A DNA stretch of 64,000 nt from Clostridium sporogenes (lineage in GTDB: Bacteria > Bacillota > Clostridia > Clostridiales > Clostridiaceae), in contig NZ_CP011663.1 in NCBI RefSeq assembly GCF_001020205.1, forward strand, positions 1,550,001 to 1,614,000. Direction: 5' to 3'. Position numbers and translations under genes: made by a program. The notes under the pieces are model-generated. The model did no database searches. It had not been told where the DNA came from and was given only the letters and a program-made list of their open reading frames with translations. Shown here in pieces: positions 16,375-25,984 of the stretch. The number at the start of each line of letters is the position of its first letter. Within the stretch, counting starts at the first letter, position 1.

Positions 16375-18250
16375 TATAGCTTTTAAAAATGTAAAAAGAA
16401 ATTTTAAGAATTATGCTATGTATTTAACATCTATGATATTTTCGGTGCTTATATACTCTATGTTTAAAGCTATTGAATATAATAATCAAATTACAGATGT
16501 AGCAAATGGAATGAAGAGTGTAAGCAAATCTTTTTCCGGAGCATCAGCTATAATTGCTTTGTTCGTTTTTATATTTATATGGTATTCAAATTCATTTTTT
16601 ATTAAAAAGAGAAAAAAAGAAATGGGTTTATACTCTATTTTGGGGATAAAAAAGAAAAGTATAGCGACTATGATGTTTTATGAAATTATGACCATGGGAA
16701 TTATAGCTTTAGTTATAGGAATATCTCTAGGAGCTTTTTTATCTAAAGGTTTTATATTAGTTTTTTTAAAGCTTATAGATGCAGAAAATATTATAAATAC
16801 AGGGTTTTCAATTAAAGCTTTAGTTTGTACAATAAAAACTTTTATATTAATATATTTTGTAGTTTCTATAAGTGGATCTAGCATTATATATAGATATGAA
16901 TTAATAGACTTATTTATAGCAGAAAGTAAGAGCGAAAAAGAACCTAAAGCTTCAAAGATAAAGGCTGCTTTATCTTTAATAATATTATTAGGTGGATATA
17001 GTTTGTATATTATTAGCAAAGGTAAAAGTTTAGGATCAGTTGCTATGATTACATTAACTACAGTAGTAATAGGAACCTATTTATTTTTTAGTTCTTTTAC
17101 AGTATATTATTTAAAAATAAAAAGAAATAATAAGAAAAATCATTTTAAAGAACTAAATATGATTTCAAATTCTCAACTTTTATATAGAATAAAAGGGAAT
17201 TCTAAAACCTTAGCTACCATGGCTATACTTATCGCCACTACCCTTACAGCTTCAGGAGCTAGTATAAGTTTTTATAAATATTTTTCAGCTAATATGGATA
17301 AAGATATGCCCTTTGATTATGTGGTAAAAGTAGAAAATAATAAAGTTATAAATGATATAGACAAGCTTATAAAAAATAATAGTAAAAATAAATTAAAGGA
17401 AAAAATAGATATTACAGTGCTGCAATATGAAAATAAAAATAGTAATATTTATGATGGCAAGTCTATTTTATCAGAAAAGGATTTTAACAAAATAGCTAAA
17501 GTTAAGAATATTGAAGTTAAAGATAAAATAAATTCACCAAAAGAAGCCTATTATTTTCCAAGATTCTTTGATAAAAAAAATAAAATTCCCAATGTTAATA
17601 TAGCTGAAGAAAATTTTAAAGTAGTACATTCAGAAGAAAGATCATTAGCTAATATGATGGTTTTAGAAAATATATTAATAGTTAAGGACGAGGAATTCAT
17701 AAAGCTACAAAATCAAATAAAGAAGGAAAAATATGCACTTTATTTAGTACAAAATCATAATAGGAGTGGGAAACTAACAAAGGATTTTAATAACATAATA
17801 ACAAACTATGAAAAATCTAAAAATGATCCAAAGTATAGATTGGTTAACTCTAATTACTATGAAAATTATAGAGAAAATATATCTTCATCTGGAACTATGC
17901 TATTTATAGGATGCTTTGTAGGATTAGTTTTCTTAGTATGTACAGTAAGTATAATATTCTTTAAACAACTTTCAGAGGCTATGGAAGAAAAATATAGATA
18001 CAAAATATTAAGAAACATAGGTGTAAGGAATAAGGAACTTAAATCTTCCATATATAAACAAATGGCATTTATATTCTTTGCTCCATTAATAGTAGGTATA
18101 GCTCATGGAGGAGTAGCTTTATCAATATTTGGAGAATTCTTAAACTTAGGTATATTAACCCCAATAACAATGGTAGCTATACCATATACAATAGTATATT
18201 TAATCTATTATTTTTTAACAGTAGAATTTTATTACAGAGCAATATCATAA
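16361..18250 (+). CDS. BceB-like FtsX-family permease
   Basis: Large permease of a BceAB-type transporter, 629 residues, with ten predicted helices. There is one near the N-terminus (residues 18-38), a cluster between about 55 and 300, and three at the C-terminus. A big hydrophilic extracellular domain (about 310-510) between helices 7 and 8 is the hallmark of this family and binds the antibiotic-target complex. The ATG lies within the end of the ATPase gene (translational coupling). Substrate specificity cannot be read from the sequence; bacitracin, nisin-like and cationic peptides are the usual choices. Confidence 0.92.
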   Translation: MGLFSIAFKNVKRNFKNYAMYLTSMIFSVLIYSMFKAIEYNNQITDVANGMKSVSKSFSGASAIIALFVFIFIWYSNSFFIKKRKKEMGLYSILGIKKKSIATMMFYEIMTMGIIALVIGISLGAFLSKGFILVFLKLIDAENIINTGFSIKALVCTIKTFILIYFVVSISGSSIIYRYELIDLFIAESKSEKEPKASKIKAALSLIILLGGYSLYIISKGKSLGSVAMITLTTVVIGTYLFFSSFTVYYLKIKRNNKKNHFKELNMISNSQLLYRIKGNSKTLATMAILIATTLTASGASISFYKYFSANMDKDMPFDYVVKVENNKVINDIDKLIKNNSKNKLKEKIDITVLQYENKNSNIYDGKSILSEKDFNKIAKVKNIEVKDKINSPKEAYYFPRFFDKKNKIPNVNIAEENFKVVHSEERSLANMMVLENILIVKDEEFIKLQNQIKKEKYALYLVQNHNRSGKLTKDFNNIITNYEKSKNDPKYRLVNSNYYENYRENISSSGTMLFIGCFVGLVFLVCTVSIIFFKQLSEAMEEKYRYKILRNIGVRNKELKSSIYKQMAFIFFAPLIVGIAHGGVALSIFGEFLNLGILTPITMVAIPYTIVYLIYYFLTVEFYYRAIS

Positions 18251-18398
18251 TTTATAGATACTAGATTGGAAAATGAGTTTGTTTTCTTAAAACTATTTAT
18301 TATGAAATGGAGAGATATAAGTTCTATTTAAGATAAATTTTCTAAAAATATATGTAAAAATATTGAATAAATTTAATAAAAAGCAGGAGGAAACAAAG

Positions 18399-18896
18399 AT
18401 GAAAAAGATATTAAAATCTTTAGTAGGATTGGTTTTGATTTTAGCAATAGGTTCAGGAGTATTTTTAAGAAGTGTACTCTTTGATTTAAAGCATAAAGAT
18501 GAAATAAAGAAATATGCAGCAGAATACAATGTGGATCCTTATTTAGTTGCAGCTGTAATTAATTTTGAAACAGCAAATGAGGAATTAAAATACGAACCTT
18601 CTAAACCTTGCGGACCATTTAACTTAAAAGATACAAAAGTATTAGGATATGCAAAGGAAATGGGATTAAAAAATTTTAAAAAAGAAGATATAGGAAATTC
18701 AGATGTAAATGTGAAGATAGGAACTTGGTATATATCTAAGAATTTTAAAGGAGATTACAGGGAATTTGCAGCTAAATGGATAGAAAGAAACCAATCAGAA
18801 GATGATAAAATGAAAGATTATGCTAGGGAGTACTATGGACCTAAAATGGAAAAAAGGGCTAAGATATATAGAGTTGTTCATCCAGAACTTAAATAG
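18399..18896 (+). CDS. Lytic transglycosylase-like (SLT) protein
   Basis: A 165-residue exported or membrane-anchored protein. One hydrophobic segment (about 6-25) is followed by a small SLT fold: YNVDPYLVAAVINFET supplies the usual catalytic Glu, then CGPFNLKDTKVLGYAKEMG and a C-terminal EFAAKWIERNQ segment. The canonical ES...GLMQ motif is replaced by ET...GPFNL, so activity is likely but not certain. I start at ATG 18399 because AGGAGG lies directly upstream. Its place between two Bce-like transporters suggests a cell-wall stress role. Confidence 0.75.
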   Translation: MKKILKSLVGLVLILAIGSGVFLRSVLFDLKHKDEIKKYAAEYNVDPYLVAAVINFETANEELKYEPSKPCGPFNLKDTKVLGYAKEMGLKNFKKEDIGNSDVNVKIGTWYISKNFKGDYREFAAKWIERNQSEDDKMKDYAREYYGPKMEKRAKIYRVVHPELK

Positions 18897-18900
18897 ATTT

Positions 18901-18972
18901 AAATGCTAAGCAATTCCAGGGATTTTTATAAAATATAAGGTAAAAATGTCTAAGGGTTTCTTAGCATTTTTA
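18901..18972 (+). terminator. Probable terminator after SLT gene
   Basis: AAATGCTAAG (18901-18910) pairs with CTTAGCATTT (18960-18969), followed by TTTATAT. The long 49-base loop lowers confidence. Confidence 0.5.
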
Positions 18973-19356
18973 TATAATATAATTTAATATGTAATAACAA
19001 AAGATTACTTTTAAAAACTATATTCATAATTTATAATTTAAGAGGGACAGTTTATTGATTTTAACTTTAATTTAGTTATGGGAAAATAGTTAATAATTAA
19101 TTTAATTTATAAAAAAGGACTATTATTTTTATATCTAACTTAATAACAATTCATAAAATCTAGTTAAATTATTACTATATTTATTTTTAATATACTTGAT
19201 TAAACTTTGAATTAATTATTTAGTTTAAATATGATATATTTTAAAAATAAAAAGTTTATTTAATATGTGAATTTAGTACAGGCTTTAGTGCGTAAAATAT
19301 AATTAAATTAGTGTGATGAGTGATTGTTATACTAGATATAAATGGGAGTGATAAAT
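18973..19356. other. Intergenic region before response regulator
   Basis: A+T-rich, no ORF. No copy of the TTACA-N4-TGTAA motif is seen here, so the regulator gene is probably expressed from its own constitutive promoter. Confidence 0.4.
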
Positions 19357-20058
19357 ATGGGTTACAAGATAATGATAATAGAAGATGATAAAAATATAGC
19401 AAAACTTTTAGGAGAACATATAGAAAAATATGGATATGAAGCTTTGGTAGCTAAAGATTTTGAGAAAATATTAGAAACCTTTGAAATGGAGAAACCAAAT
19501 TTAATTCTTCTAGATATTAATTTACCAAAGTTTGATGGATATTACTGGTGTAGAAGAATAAGGGAAAAGTCTTTATGTCCTATAATATTTATATCTGCTA
19601 GAGATTCAGAGATGAATCAAGTTATGGCTATAGAAAGTGGAGCAGATGATTATATTACTAAACCTTTTTATTATGAAGTAGTTTTAGCAAAAATAAAAAG
19701 TCAATTAAGAAGAGTATATGGAGATTATGCAACAAATAGCCAAGTAGAAAGGATATTAGATGTAGAAGGATTACTTTTTTATCCGGAAAGATTACAGGTA
19801 CATTTTAATGGAAAAGAAACAATGCTTTCTAAAAAAGAAGGGGATCTTTTAGATGCAATGATGAAAATATATCCTAAAGTAGCTACCAGAGAAGAACTTT
19901 TAGAAAAAATATGGGATGATACTACTTTTGTAGATGAAAATACTTTAAATGTAAATATAGCAAGGCTTAGAAAAAAGTTATTAGATTTAGGTATAAAGGA
20001 TTCTATAGAAACTGTAAGAGGAGCAGGCTATAGATTGAATGTAACCTGGAGGAAGTAG
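19357..20058 (+). CDS. OmpR-family response regulator (BceR-like)
   Basis: A 233-residue regulator. Receiver domain: EDD near residue 9-11, phosphoacceptor Asp in LILLDINLP, and Lys in DDYITKPF. C-terminal winged helix: KKEGDLLDAMMK, VDENTLNVNIARLRKKL and a VRGAGYRLN wing end. The start is taken as ATG 19357 (GGGAGTGA upstream), not the ATG 15 bases earlier that overlaps the SD. It ends one base before the kinase start. It probably binds the dyad at 15503-15516 and so controls the first transporter pair. Confidence 0.92.
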   Translation: MGYKIMIIEDDKNIAKLLGEHIEKYGYEALVAKDFEKILETFEMEKPNLILLDINLPKFDGYYWCRRIREKSLCPIIFISARDSEMNQVMAIESGADDYITKPFYYEVVLAKIKSQLRRVYGDYATNSQVERILDVEGLLFYPERLQVHFNGKETMLSKKEGDLLDAMMKIYPKVATREELLEKIWDDTTFVDENTLNVNIARLRKKLLDLGIKDSIETVRGAGYRLNVTWRK

Positions 20059-20059
20059 A

Positions 20060-21037
20060 ATGAAAATTTTTATAAAAAATAATAAGGGAGTTATTATATT
20101 ATTTTTCTTAAATTTTATCATATTGTTTAGTTTGTACAACTTAATGGGTGGGTTTGAGAATTTTCATAATTTTCTTTATTTTATATTATTGAGCTTGTTT
20201 AATTTATTAGTTTATTTAATATTAAAATATTTAAATCAAAGAAAAATGTATAAAAGTTTGGAGAAAAAACCAGAAATATTTGAAGATTGTTTAAATTCCT
20301 TTGGAGATTCTAATTTAGGAAAAATTTTAAATGAGTATACTGGAGAACTATATAGTATTTATAAATATCATATGCATGAAAATATAAAAAAGCAAACAGA
20401 ACATTTAAATTTTATAAATCAATGGGTACACCAAATGAAAACACCTCTATCTGTAATAAAGTTAATAATTCAAGAAAATGGAGAACAGCAGTGTATAAAA
20501 GATATTAAAGAAGAAACAGAAAAGTTAGAAGAAGGATTAAATATTGCTCTTTACAATGCTAGGTTAGAAAGTTTTCATAATGATTTTAATGTGGCAAATT
20601 TTCATTTGAAAGAATTGGTTTTAGAAAGGGTTAATTATAATAAAAAATTATTTATAAAAAATGGAGTTTTCCCAAAAGTAGAAATGGATAATATTAAAAT
20701 TAAATCAGATAGAAAATGGATATCTTTCATATTAGATCAGATTATAATTAATGGTGTAAAATATTCAAAAGGAAAAGGAAATTTAATAGAAATAAAAGCA
20801 GGAGAGCAGCAAGGAAGATATTATATATATATAAGGGATAAGGGTATTGGTATATCTAAAAAAGATATAAACAGAGTAATAGAGCCTTTTTATACAGGAG
20901 AGAATGGGAGAATTTTTGGAGAGTCTACAGGTATGGGGCTTTATATAACAAATGAAGTTTGTAAAAAATTAAACCACGAATTAGATATACAGTCTAATGA
21001 AGGAGAAGGTACTAAGATTACAATATATTTTAATTAA
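20060..21037 (+). CDS. Intramembrane-sensing histidine kinase (BceS-like)
   Basis: A 325-residue kinase with two N-terminal helices (about 10-28 and 36-55) joined by a very short loop, the hallmark of BceS-type kinases that sense through a partner ABC transporter. The phosphoacceptor motif is INQWVHQMKTPLSVI, where HQMKTP is typical for this class. HATPase_c motifs are present: IIINGVKYS, IRDKGIGIS and GESTGMGLYI. GGAGG in the end of the regulator gene serves as SD. The transporter directly downstream (21093-23646) is the likely sensory partner. Confidence 0.93.
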   Translation: MKIFIKNNKGVIILFFLNFIILFSLYNLMGGFENFHNFLYFILLSLFNLLVYLILKYLNQRKMYKSLEKKPEIFEDCLNSFGDSNLGKILNEYTGELYSIYKYHMHENIKKQTEHLNFINQWVHQMKTPLSVIKLIIQENGEQQCIKDIKEETEKLEEGLNIALYNARLESFHNDFNVANFHLKELVLERVNYNKKLFIKNGVFPKVEMDNIKIKSDRKWISFILDQIIINGVKYSKGKGNLIEIKAGEQQGRYYIYIRDKGIGISKKDINRVIEPFYTGENGRIFGESTGMGLYITNEVCKKLNHELDIQSNEGEGTKITIYFN

Positions 21038-21092
21038 TAATAAAATATTAGTTAAAATAATTAATATTAGATTTGTTAGTTAGGAGAAATCT

Positions 21093-21848
21093 ATGGGGAT
21101 TATTGAAATAAAAGAAGTTTATAAAATATATGGTACAGAAAAAGGAAAAATAGCTTTGAAAAATATAAATTTATCCGTAAATGAGGGCGGATTTGTAGCC
21201 ATAATGGGTCCTTCTGGTAGCGGGAAAAGTACTCTTTTAAAATTAGCCTCTACTATAGAAAAGCCTTCTGCAGGGAGTATTTTCATAAATGGGATAGATG
21301 TAAAAAAAATTAATGAGGGAGAAAGGAGACAATTTAGAAGAAAAAATTTTTCTTTTGTATTTCAAGATGTAAAATTAATAAAAAATTTGACCATAAAGGA
21401 TAATATTATCTATCCAATGCTTTTGGATAATAATAAAAGAAAGTACATAGAAAAAGAAGCAGATAAGATTTTAAAGCTTTTAGATATAGAAGATTTACAA
21501 CATAGAATGGTATGGGAATTATCAGGAGGGCAAAATCAAAAGGGTGAGATAGGAAGAGCGCTAGTTCAGAGAAAGAAAATTATGTTTTTAGATGAACCTA
21601 CAGGAAGATTAGATTTTAATTCCCGAAAGAAAATTATGAAGATATTTAAGAATGTTAATGAAAAGGAGAAATGTACCATCTTTCTTGTAACCCATGATCC
21701 TTTTGTAGCCAGTTATGCTAAAAGGGTACTTTTTATAAAAGATGGGGAAATATATAGTGAAATTGATAAAGGAGAAAGTCAGGAAAACTTTTATAAGGAT
21801 ATATTAAATTTTAATATGTTCTTAGGAGGAAGAGTTAATGAGTTTTAA
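21093..21848 (+). CDS. BceA-like ABC ATPase, second copy
   Basis: A 251-residue paralogue of the ATPase at 15610. Walker A GPSGSGKST, FVFQDVKLIK Q-loop, signature LSGGQNQKGEIGRALV, Walker B IMFLDEPTGRLD, VTHDPFV. The signature-helix sequence QKGEIGR differs from the usual QRVAIAR and the D-loop is GRLDFNS, so it is more divergent than the first copy. It overlaps the permease gene by 11 bases. Probably the sensing transporter of the kinase just upstream. Confidence 0.9.
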   Translation: MGIIEIKEVYKIYGTEKGKIALKNINLSVNEGGFVAIMGPSGSGKSTLLKLASTIEKPSAGSIFINGIDVKKINEGERRQFRRKNFSFVFQDVKLIKNLTIKDNIIYPMLLDNNKRKYIEKEADKILKLLDIEDLQHRMVWELSGGQNQKGEIGRALVQRKKIMFLDEPTGRLDFNSRKKIMKIFKNVNEKEKCTIFLVTHDPFVASYAKRVLFIKDGEIYSEIDKGESQENFYKDILNFNMFLGGRVNEF

Positions 21849-23646
21849 TACTATAATTATAAATAATATAAAAAGAAACTTAAGGAAATATAGTGCTTTT
21901 ATACTAAGCGGCGTAGTATCTGTCATAGTATATTATTTTTTCTCTTTGATTTTAAATAATATAGAATTAGTGCAAGATGCATTTACCATAGGATTTATAG
22001 ATGAATTAAATTTTATAAAATTATTATTAATAATAGGTATATTTTTTTTAACTGATTATTCTATAAATATATTTCTTGGGTCTAGAATAGAGGAGTTTAA
22101 AATATTTTATAAGTTGGGAATTTCTCAGAAAAAGATGAAAAAGATTATTTTTATAGAAAGCTTATTTTTAGGGGGCATAATAACAGTTTTAGGAATTGTA
22201 ATAGGCTTTGTATTTTCTAAATTTATGATGATGGGTATAGGAAAAGTTTTGAATAAAAAAATAAATACAATAGGAAATCTTAATGCTATAAAAGATACAA
22301 TTAAAGTTTTTTTTATTATATTTATTATATGTGGTATAACTAAGGGAAGGTATGTAAAAGGAATTAATAAGACATATAAGGAAAGAAAAGCATCTTTGTT
22401 TTTAAGTATAGTTTGTATAATACTGATTATATGTTTGTTTATAATCAGTAAAAGGATGGATTCTTTTAAATCTATAGCAGAAATAATTTTATTTTTTATA
22501 TTAGGATTTTTATATACTTTATTAACTTTAACAGAGTTATTCCCCTATATATTGACTAAAATATCAAAAATTAAACTAATATACATGGATAAAGTAAATA
22601 TGATTTTTATATCAAATATTAGAGAAAAGACTCTTCGAAATAGAAATCTTCTTTTTATTATGACTATGTTTTTGTCTATATCCATATTTATATTTGGAAT
22701 TTTATATGTCCAAAAGGATTTAATAGATAAAAATAAGGATATTTTATACCCCATTGATATAGGTTATGTAGTTAAAGAGAGGGATTATAATAATATTATA
22801 GATAATAAATTAAAAGAAAATAATATTAACTTTAAAAAGGTAAAAGTTACATTTTATGATGTAGAAAGTGCACAATATAGTGTTATATCAGAATCAGAAT
22901 ATAATAAAATAGCTAGTGAACTTTCTTATCCAGTTTATAATATAGAGGAAGATAAGGCTGTAATATTATATAATGCTAATATGAGTAAAGAAGATATTAA
23001 AAAATATTATTTTAATGAAGTAATAAATATTAATGGTAATAAAGTTAAAATAAATAAAATAGGAGAAAAAAGTATATTTCAAAGTAAAACTATGGGAAAT
23101 ATTATTATAGTAAAAGATAGTTCTTTAATGGCATTACCAAAGGATAAAAAAATGAATTATTATATGTATAAATTAGAGAATTTAAAAAAATACATAAAAG
23201 AATTGAAAAGTATAAAAGAAAGCTTGCCTAATGAAATAATATATATAAAACAACTAGAATTAATGAAAGAAAGAGGATCAGCCTACGGTTTTTTCTATCT
23301 TTGTAGCGCTGTAGCTTTAGTTTTTTTCCTTATGGGAGTAAGTTTTTTGTATTATAAATTTTATGATGATATAAAGAAAGAAAAGGGCAAATATGATATA
23401 TTAATAAATTTAGGTATATCTAAAAAAACTATAAATTCTATAATAAATAAAGAAATGTTAGTTATGTTTTTTGTGCCTTTTTTAATTAGTTCATTAAATT
23501 TGTTTTTTATATTTAAATTAAATAGATTAATATATAATTACAAAGTAGACGCTTCTGAAATACAGGTTTTTATAATATATTTATTTATATATATATTTTA
23601 CTTTATGTTTTGGAAAAGAAAAATTATAGAAGAAGTAAATCAATAA
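21838..23646 (+). CDS. BceB-like FtsX-family permease, second copy
   Basis: A 602-residue membrane protein with the same ten-helix plan as the first copy: a pair of helices near 18-38 and 62-78, a middle cluster to about 290, an extracellular domain (about 295-480) and three C-terminal helices. The extracellular domain shows no obvious identity with that of the first permease, so the two transporters probably recognise different ligands or have split sensing and resistance jobs. Confidence 0.88.
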   Translation: MSFNTIIINNIKRNLRKYSAFILSGVVSVIVYYFFSLILNNIELVQDAFTIGFIDELNFIKLLLIIGIFFLTDYSINIFLGSRIEEFKIFYKLGISQKKMKKIIFIESLFLGGIITVLGIVIGFVFSKFMMMGIGKVLNKKINTIGNLNAIKDTIKVFFIIFIICGITKGRYVKGINKTYKERKASLFLSIVCIILIICLFIISKRMDSFKSIAEIILFFILGFLYTLLTLTELFPYILTKISKIKLIYMDKVNMIFISNIREKTLRNRNLLFIMTMFLSISIFIFGILYVQKDLIDKNKDILYPIDIGYVVKERDYNNIIDNKLKENNINFKKVKVTFYDVESAQYSVISESEYNKIASELSYPVYNIEEDKAVILYNANMSKEDIKKYYFNEVININGNKVKINKIGEKSIFQSKTMGNIIIVKDSSLMALPKDKKMNYYMYKLENLKKYIKELKSIKESLPNEIIYIKQLELMKERGSAYGFFYLCSAVALVFFLMGVSFLYYKFYDDIKKEKGKYDILINLGISKKTINSIINKEMLVMFFVPFLISSLNLFFIFKLNRLIYNYKVDASEIQVFIIYLFIYIFYFMFWKRKIIEEVNQ

Positions 23647-23714
23647 ATATGGTGTCAATACTGTATTTAACAACATATAATGGTAAGGAAATTAATATAT
23701 AGGAAAGATATGAT

Positions 23715-24437
23715 ATGAATTTTATACCCTTTTATGATTATGATATGTATGGATGCTACTATTTAAATAGGTATAATCCAAATTATTATAATAATTTTAG
23801 ACACTATAATGATTATTATAGACAGTGTAATATTGACCCCCTTCCTTTGAATGAACAAAATTTACAGCCTAAAAATTTTAAGATAACATATCCCTTTGTA
23901 CAGGATATAGGTAACGAGAACATATCAAAGTTTGTAAATGAATCTATAGATAACGAGGTAAGCAACTTATTTAAAGATCAAGTACTGATACCAAGGAAAG
24001 TAAACATTCAAGAGGTTATAGGTTTCTATGAAGTTAAATTAAATAAAAGCTGTTTATTAAGTATACTATTTGGTATGTACACTTATTATGCAAATGCAGC
24101 TCATGGTTTTACTGCATATTCATCTTTGAATATAGATTTAAATACGGGGCAAATTTATAATTTAAATGATCTTTTTACAAGTAGAATAAACTACAAACCT
24201 ATATTAGAAGAAAAGGTAAGAGAGTATATAAAGGAGAATAACGTTCCTTTAATAGAAGAATATAAAGGATTACATGAAGATCAACAATTCTATCTTACTC
24301 CAAACTCATTAGTATTATATTATCAAGTATATGAGTACACTCCATATGCTTATGGGTTATTTCAGATTCCTATACCATTTAAAGATATACTGAATTTATT
24401 AGGTCCAGCAAGCCCTGTACAAAGATTACCTAAATAA
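23715..24437 (+). CDS. Soluble RsiV-like protein (DUF4163/DUF3298)
   Basis: A 240-residue protein. The N-terminal 45 residues are unusually rich in Tyr and Asn (YDYDMYGCYYLNRYNPNYYN). Then follow a DUF4163-like part (about 55-130: ITYPFVQDIGNENISKFVN) and a C-terminal DUF3298-like domain (about 140-225: SSLNIDLNTGQIYNLNDLF, FYLTPNSLVLYYQVYEYTPY). This is the ligand-binding domain of RsiV, the anti-sigma factor that senses lysozyme, but here there is no transmembrane helix or signal peptide. Similar clostridial proteins occur near spore or cell-surface genes. The function is unproven. Confidence 0.75.
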   Translation: MNFIPFYDYDMYGCYYLNRYNPNYYNNFRHYNDYYRQCNIDPLPLNEQNLQPKNFKITYPFVQDIGNENISKFVNESIDNEVSNLFKDQVLIPRKVNIQEVIGFYEVKLNKSCLLSILFGMYTYYANAAHGFTAYSSLNIDLNTGQIYNLNDLFTSRINYKPILEEKVREYIKENNVPLIEEYKGLHEDQQFYLTPNSLVLYYQVYEYTPYAYGLFQIPIPFKDILNLLGPASPVQRLPK

Positions 24438-24556
24438 ATTTAATCCTTTTATAAAGATATAGTTGTTATAGATATAATCATTTAAAAAGAAAATATAGGA
24501 GAGTTATTACTAGTTTTAATAATATAAAGTTTTTTGGTGGTGGGGAATTATTAAAA

Positions 24557-25591
24557 ATGGGAAAAATTTTTTTTAATGAAAAAGAAATAATGACCGGAGT
24601 AAACATATGCCAAAAGGATGGTAAATTAAATGAAAAAAGTATAGGATGGAGTAGGAAGCCTATATTCCATTGTAATCTTAAGGGGAATAAATTTAGAAAG
24701 AAAAGGTGGAATTATTGGTATATGATAAATGAAGATTCTCTATTCTCTGTTACTGTAGCCCATTTAGATTATATGGCAATGGCTTTTGTATATTTTTATG
24801 ATTTCAACACGAAAGAATTTGCAGAAAAAACCGTTATTACACCTTTGGGGAAGGGATGTAGTATATCAGAGAAGGTTTTTGAAAATGTAGAGTTTTCTAA
24901 TAGGAAGCTACAGGTACTTTTTAAATGGAATAGATATTTAAAAACTATGAGTATATTAGTACATTGTAAAGATTTTAAGGGGAGAAATCTTACAGCGAAA
25001 TTCTCTGTATTTTATCCTGAAGGGCATGAAACATTAAATGTATTAATACCTTGGAGTAAAAATAAATTTCAATTTACATCAAAGCAAAATTGTCTCCCTA
25101 CAGAAGGAAGAATTATGATAAATAATAAAACCTATATCTTTAATAAAAGTGATAGTTTTGCGGGATTGGATTTTGGAAGAGGGATATGGCCTTTTAAAAC
25201 TATGTGGAACTGGGCTACTGCGTCAGGAAATCAACAAGGAAGAATCATAGGGCTTAATTTAGGAGCAAAATGGACGGATGGAACGGATATTACAGAAAAT
25301 GCTTTGTTAATAGATGGAAAAATTTCAAAGTTAAATGAGTGTATATTATATGATTATGATAAGAAGAATCTTATGAAACCTTGGAGCATAAAAACAGAAA
25401 TATCTGATAGAGTAAATCTTGTTTTTGAACCTATATATGATAGAATGTATAAAACGGATGCAGTATTGTTAAAATCTACAGTTCATCAAATCATAGGAGA
25501 ATTTCATGGGGAAATAAAGGATGAACAGGGTGACATTATTAATATAGAAGCCTTAAAAGGCTGTGCAGAAGAACATTATGCTAAATGGTAA
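24557..25591 (+). CDS. DUF2804 family protein
   Basis: A 344-residue soluble protein matching the DUF2804 family by its length and motifs: a KGWSRKP-like segment near the N-terminus (IGWSRKPIFHCNLKGN), the YWYMINEDSLFSVTVAHLDY region, and the late SFAGLDFGRGIWPFKTMWNW block. No catalytic residues are known for the family. The fold is expected to be beta-rich, like lipocalin/AttH-type lipid binders; this is inferred from family knowledge. It has its own terminator downstream. Confidence 0.8.
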   Translation: MGKIFFNEKEIMTGVNICQKDGKLNEKSIGWSRKPIFHCNLKGNKFRKKRWNYWYMINEDSLFSVTVAHLDYMAMAFVYFYDFNTKEFAEKTVITPLGKGCSISEKVFENVEFSNRKLQVLFKWNRYLKTMSILVHCKDFKGRNLTAKFSVFYPEGHETLNVLIPWSKNKFQFTSKQNCLPTEGRIMINNKTYIFNKSDSFAGLDFGRGIWPFKTMWNWATASGNQQGRIIGLNLGAKWTDGTDITENALLIDGKISKLNECILYDYDKKNLMKPWSIKTEISDRVNLVFEPIYDRMYKTDAVLLKSTVHQIIGEFHGEIKDEQGDIINIEALKGCAEEHYAKW

Positions 25592-25984
25592 AATATATAA
25601 TAAGTTTAAATAAGTCTATAAAGTTATTATAACTTTATAAGCTTATTTTCATGAATAAAGTGCTTTAATTAGTATATTTATAATTAATTAAGGTACTTTA
25701 TTTTTTTATTAATAGTATAGGAGTTTTTTATAATGAATTTCAATTATATAATATTAAATAATAAATTTTGATAGATGTAATCTTTAATATAAATAAATGT
25801 TATTTAACTAATATTATATACTATGATATCATGAAAAAGATAGAAAAATGACAAAATTATAACAAAATTTGCAGTTATAAAAGAAGGATATTTGTAATAA
25901 AATAATTAATTTAATATAAGGTAAGTAATTTTTATGTTATTAAAAATATGAATATTTAAAATAATTTTATATGGAGTGATAGTT
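25592..25984. other. Intergenic region before patB
   Basis: Two hairpins follow the DUF2804 gene. One is short (about 25610-25645) and the other is the terminator at 25655-25707. The remaining 270 bases are A+T-rich with no S-box or T-box features that I can see. Confidence 0.5.
25655..25707 (+). terminator. Rho-independent terminator
   Basis: ATAAAGTGCTTTAATTA pairs with TAATTAAGGTACTTTAT and is followed by a run of seven T. Confidence 0.85.
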
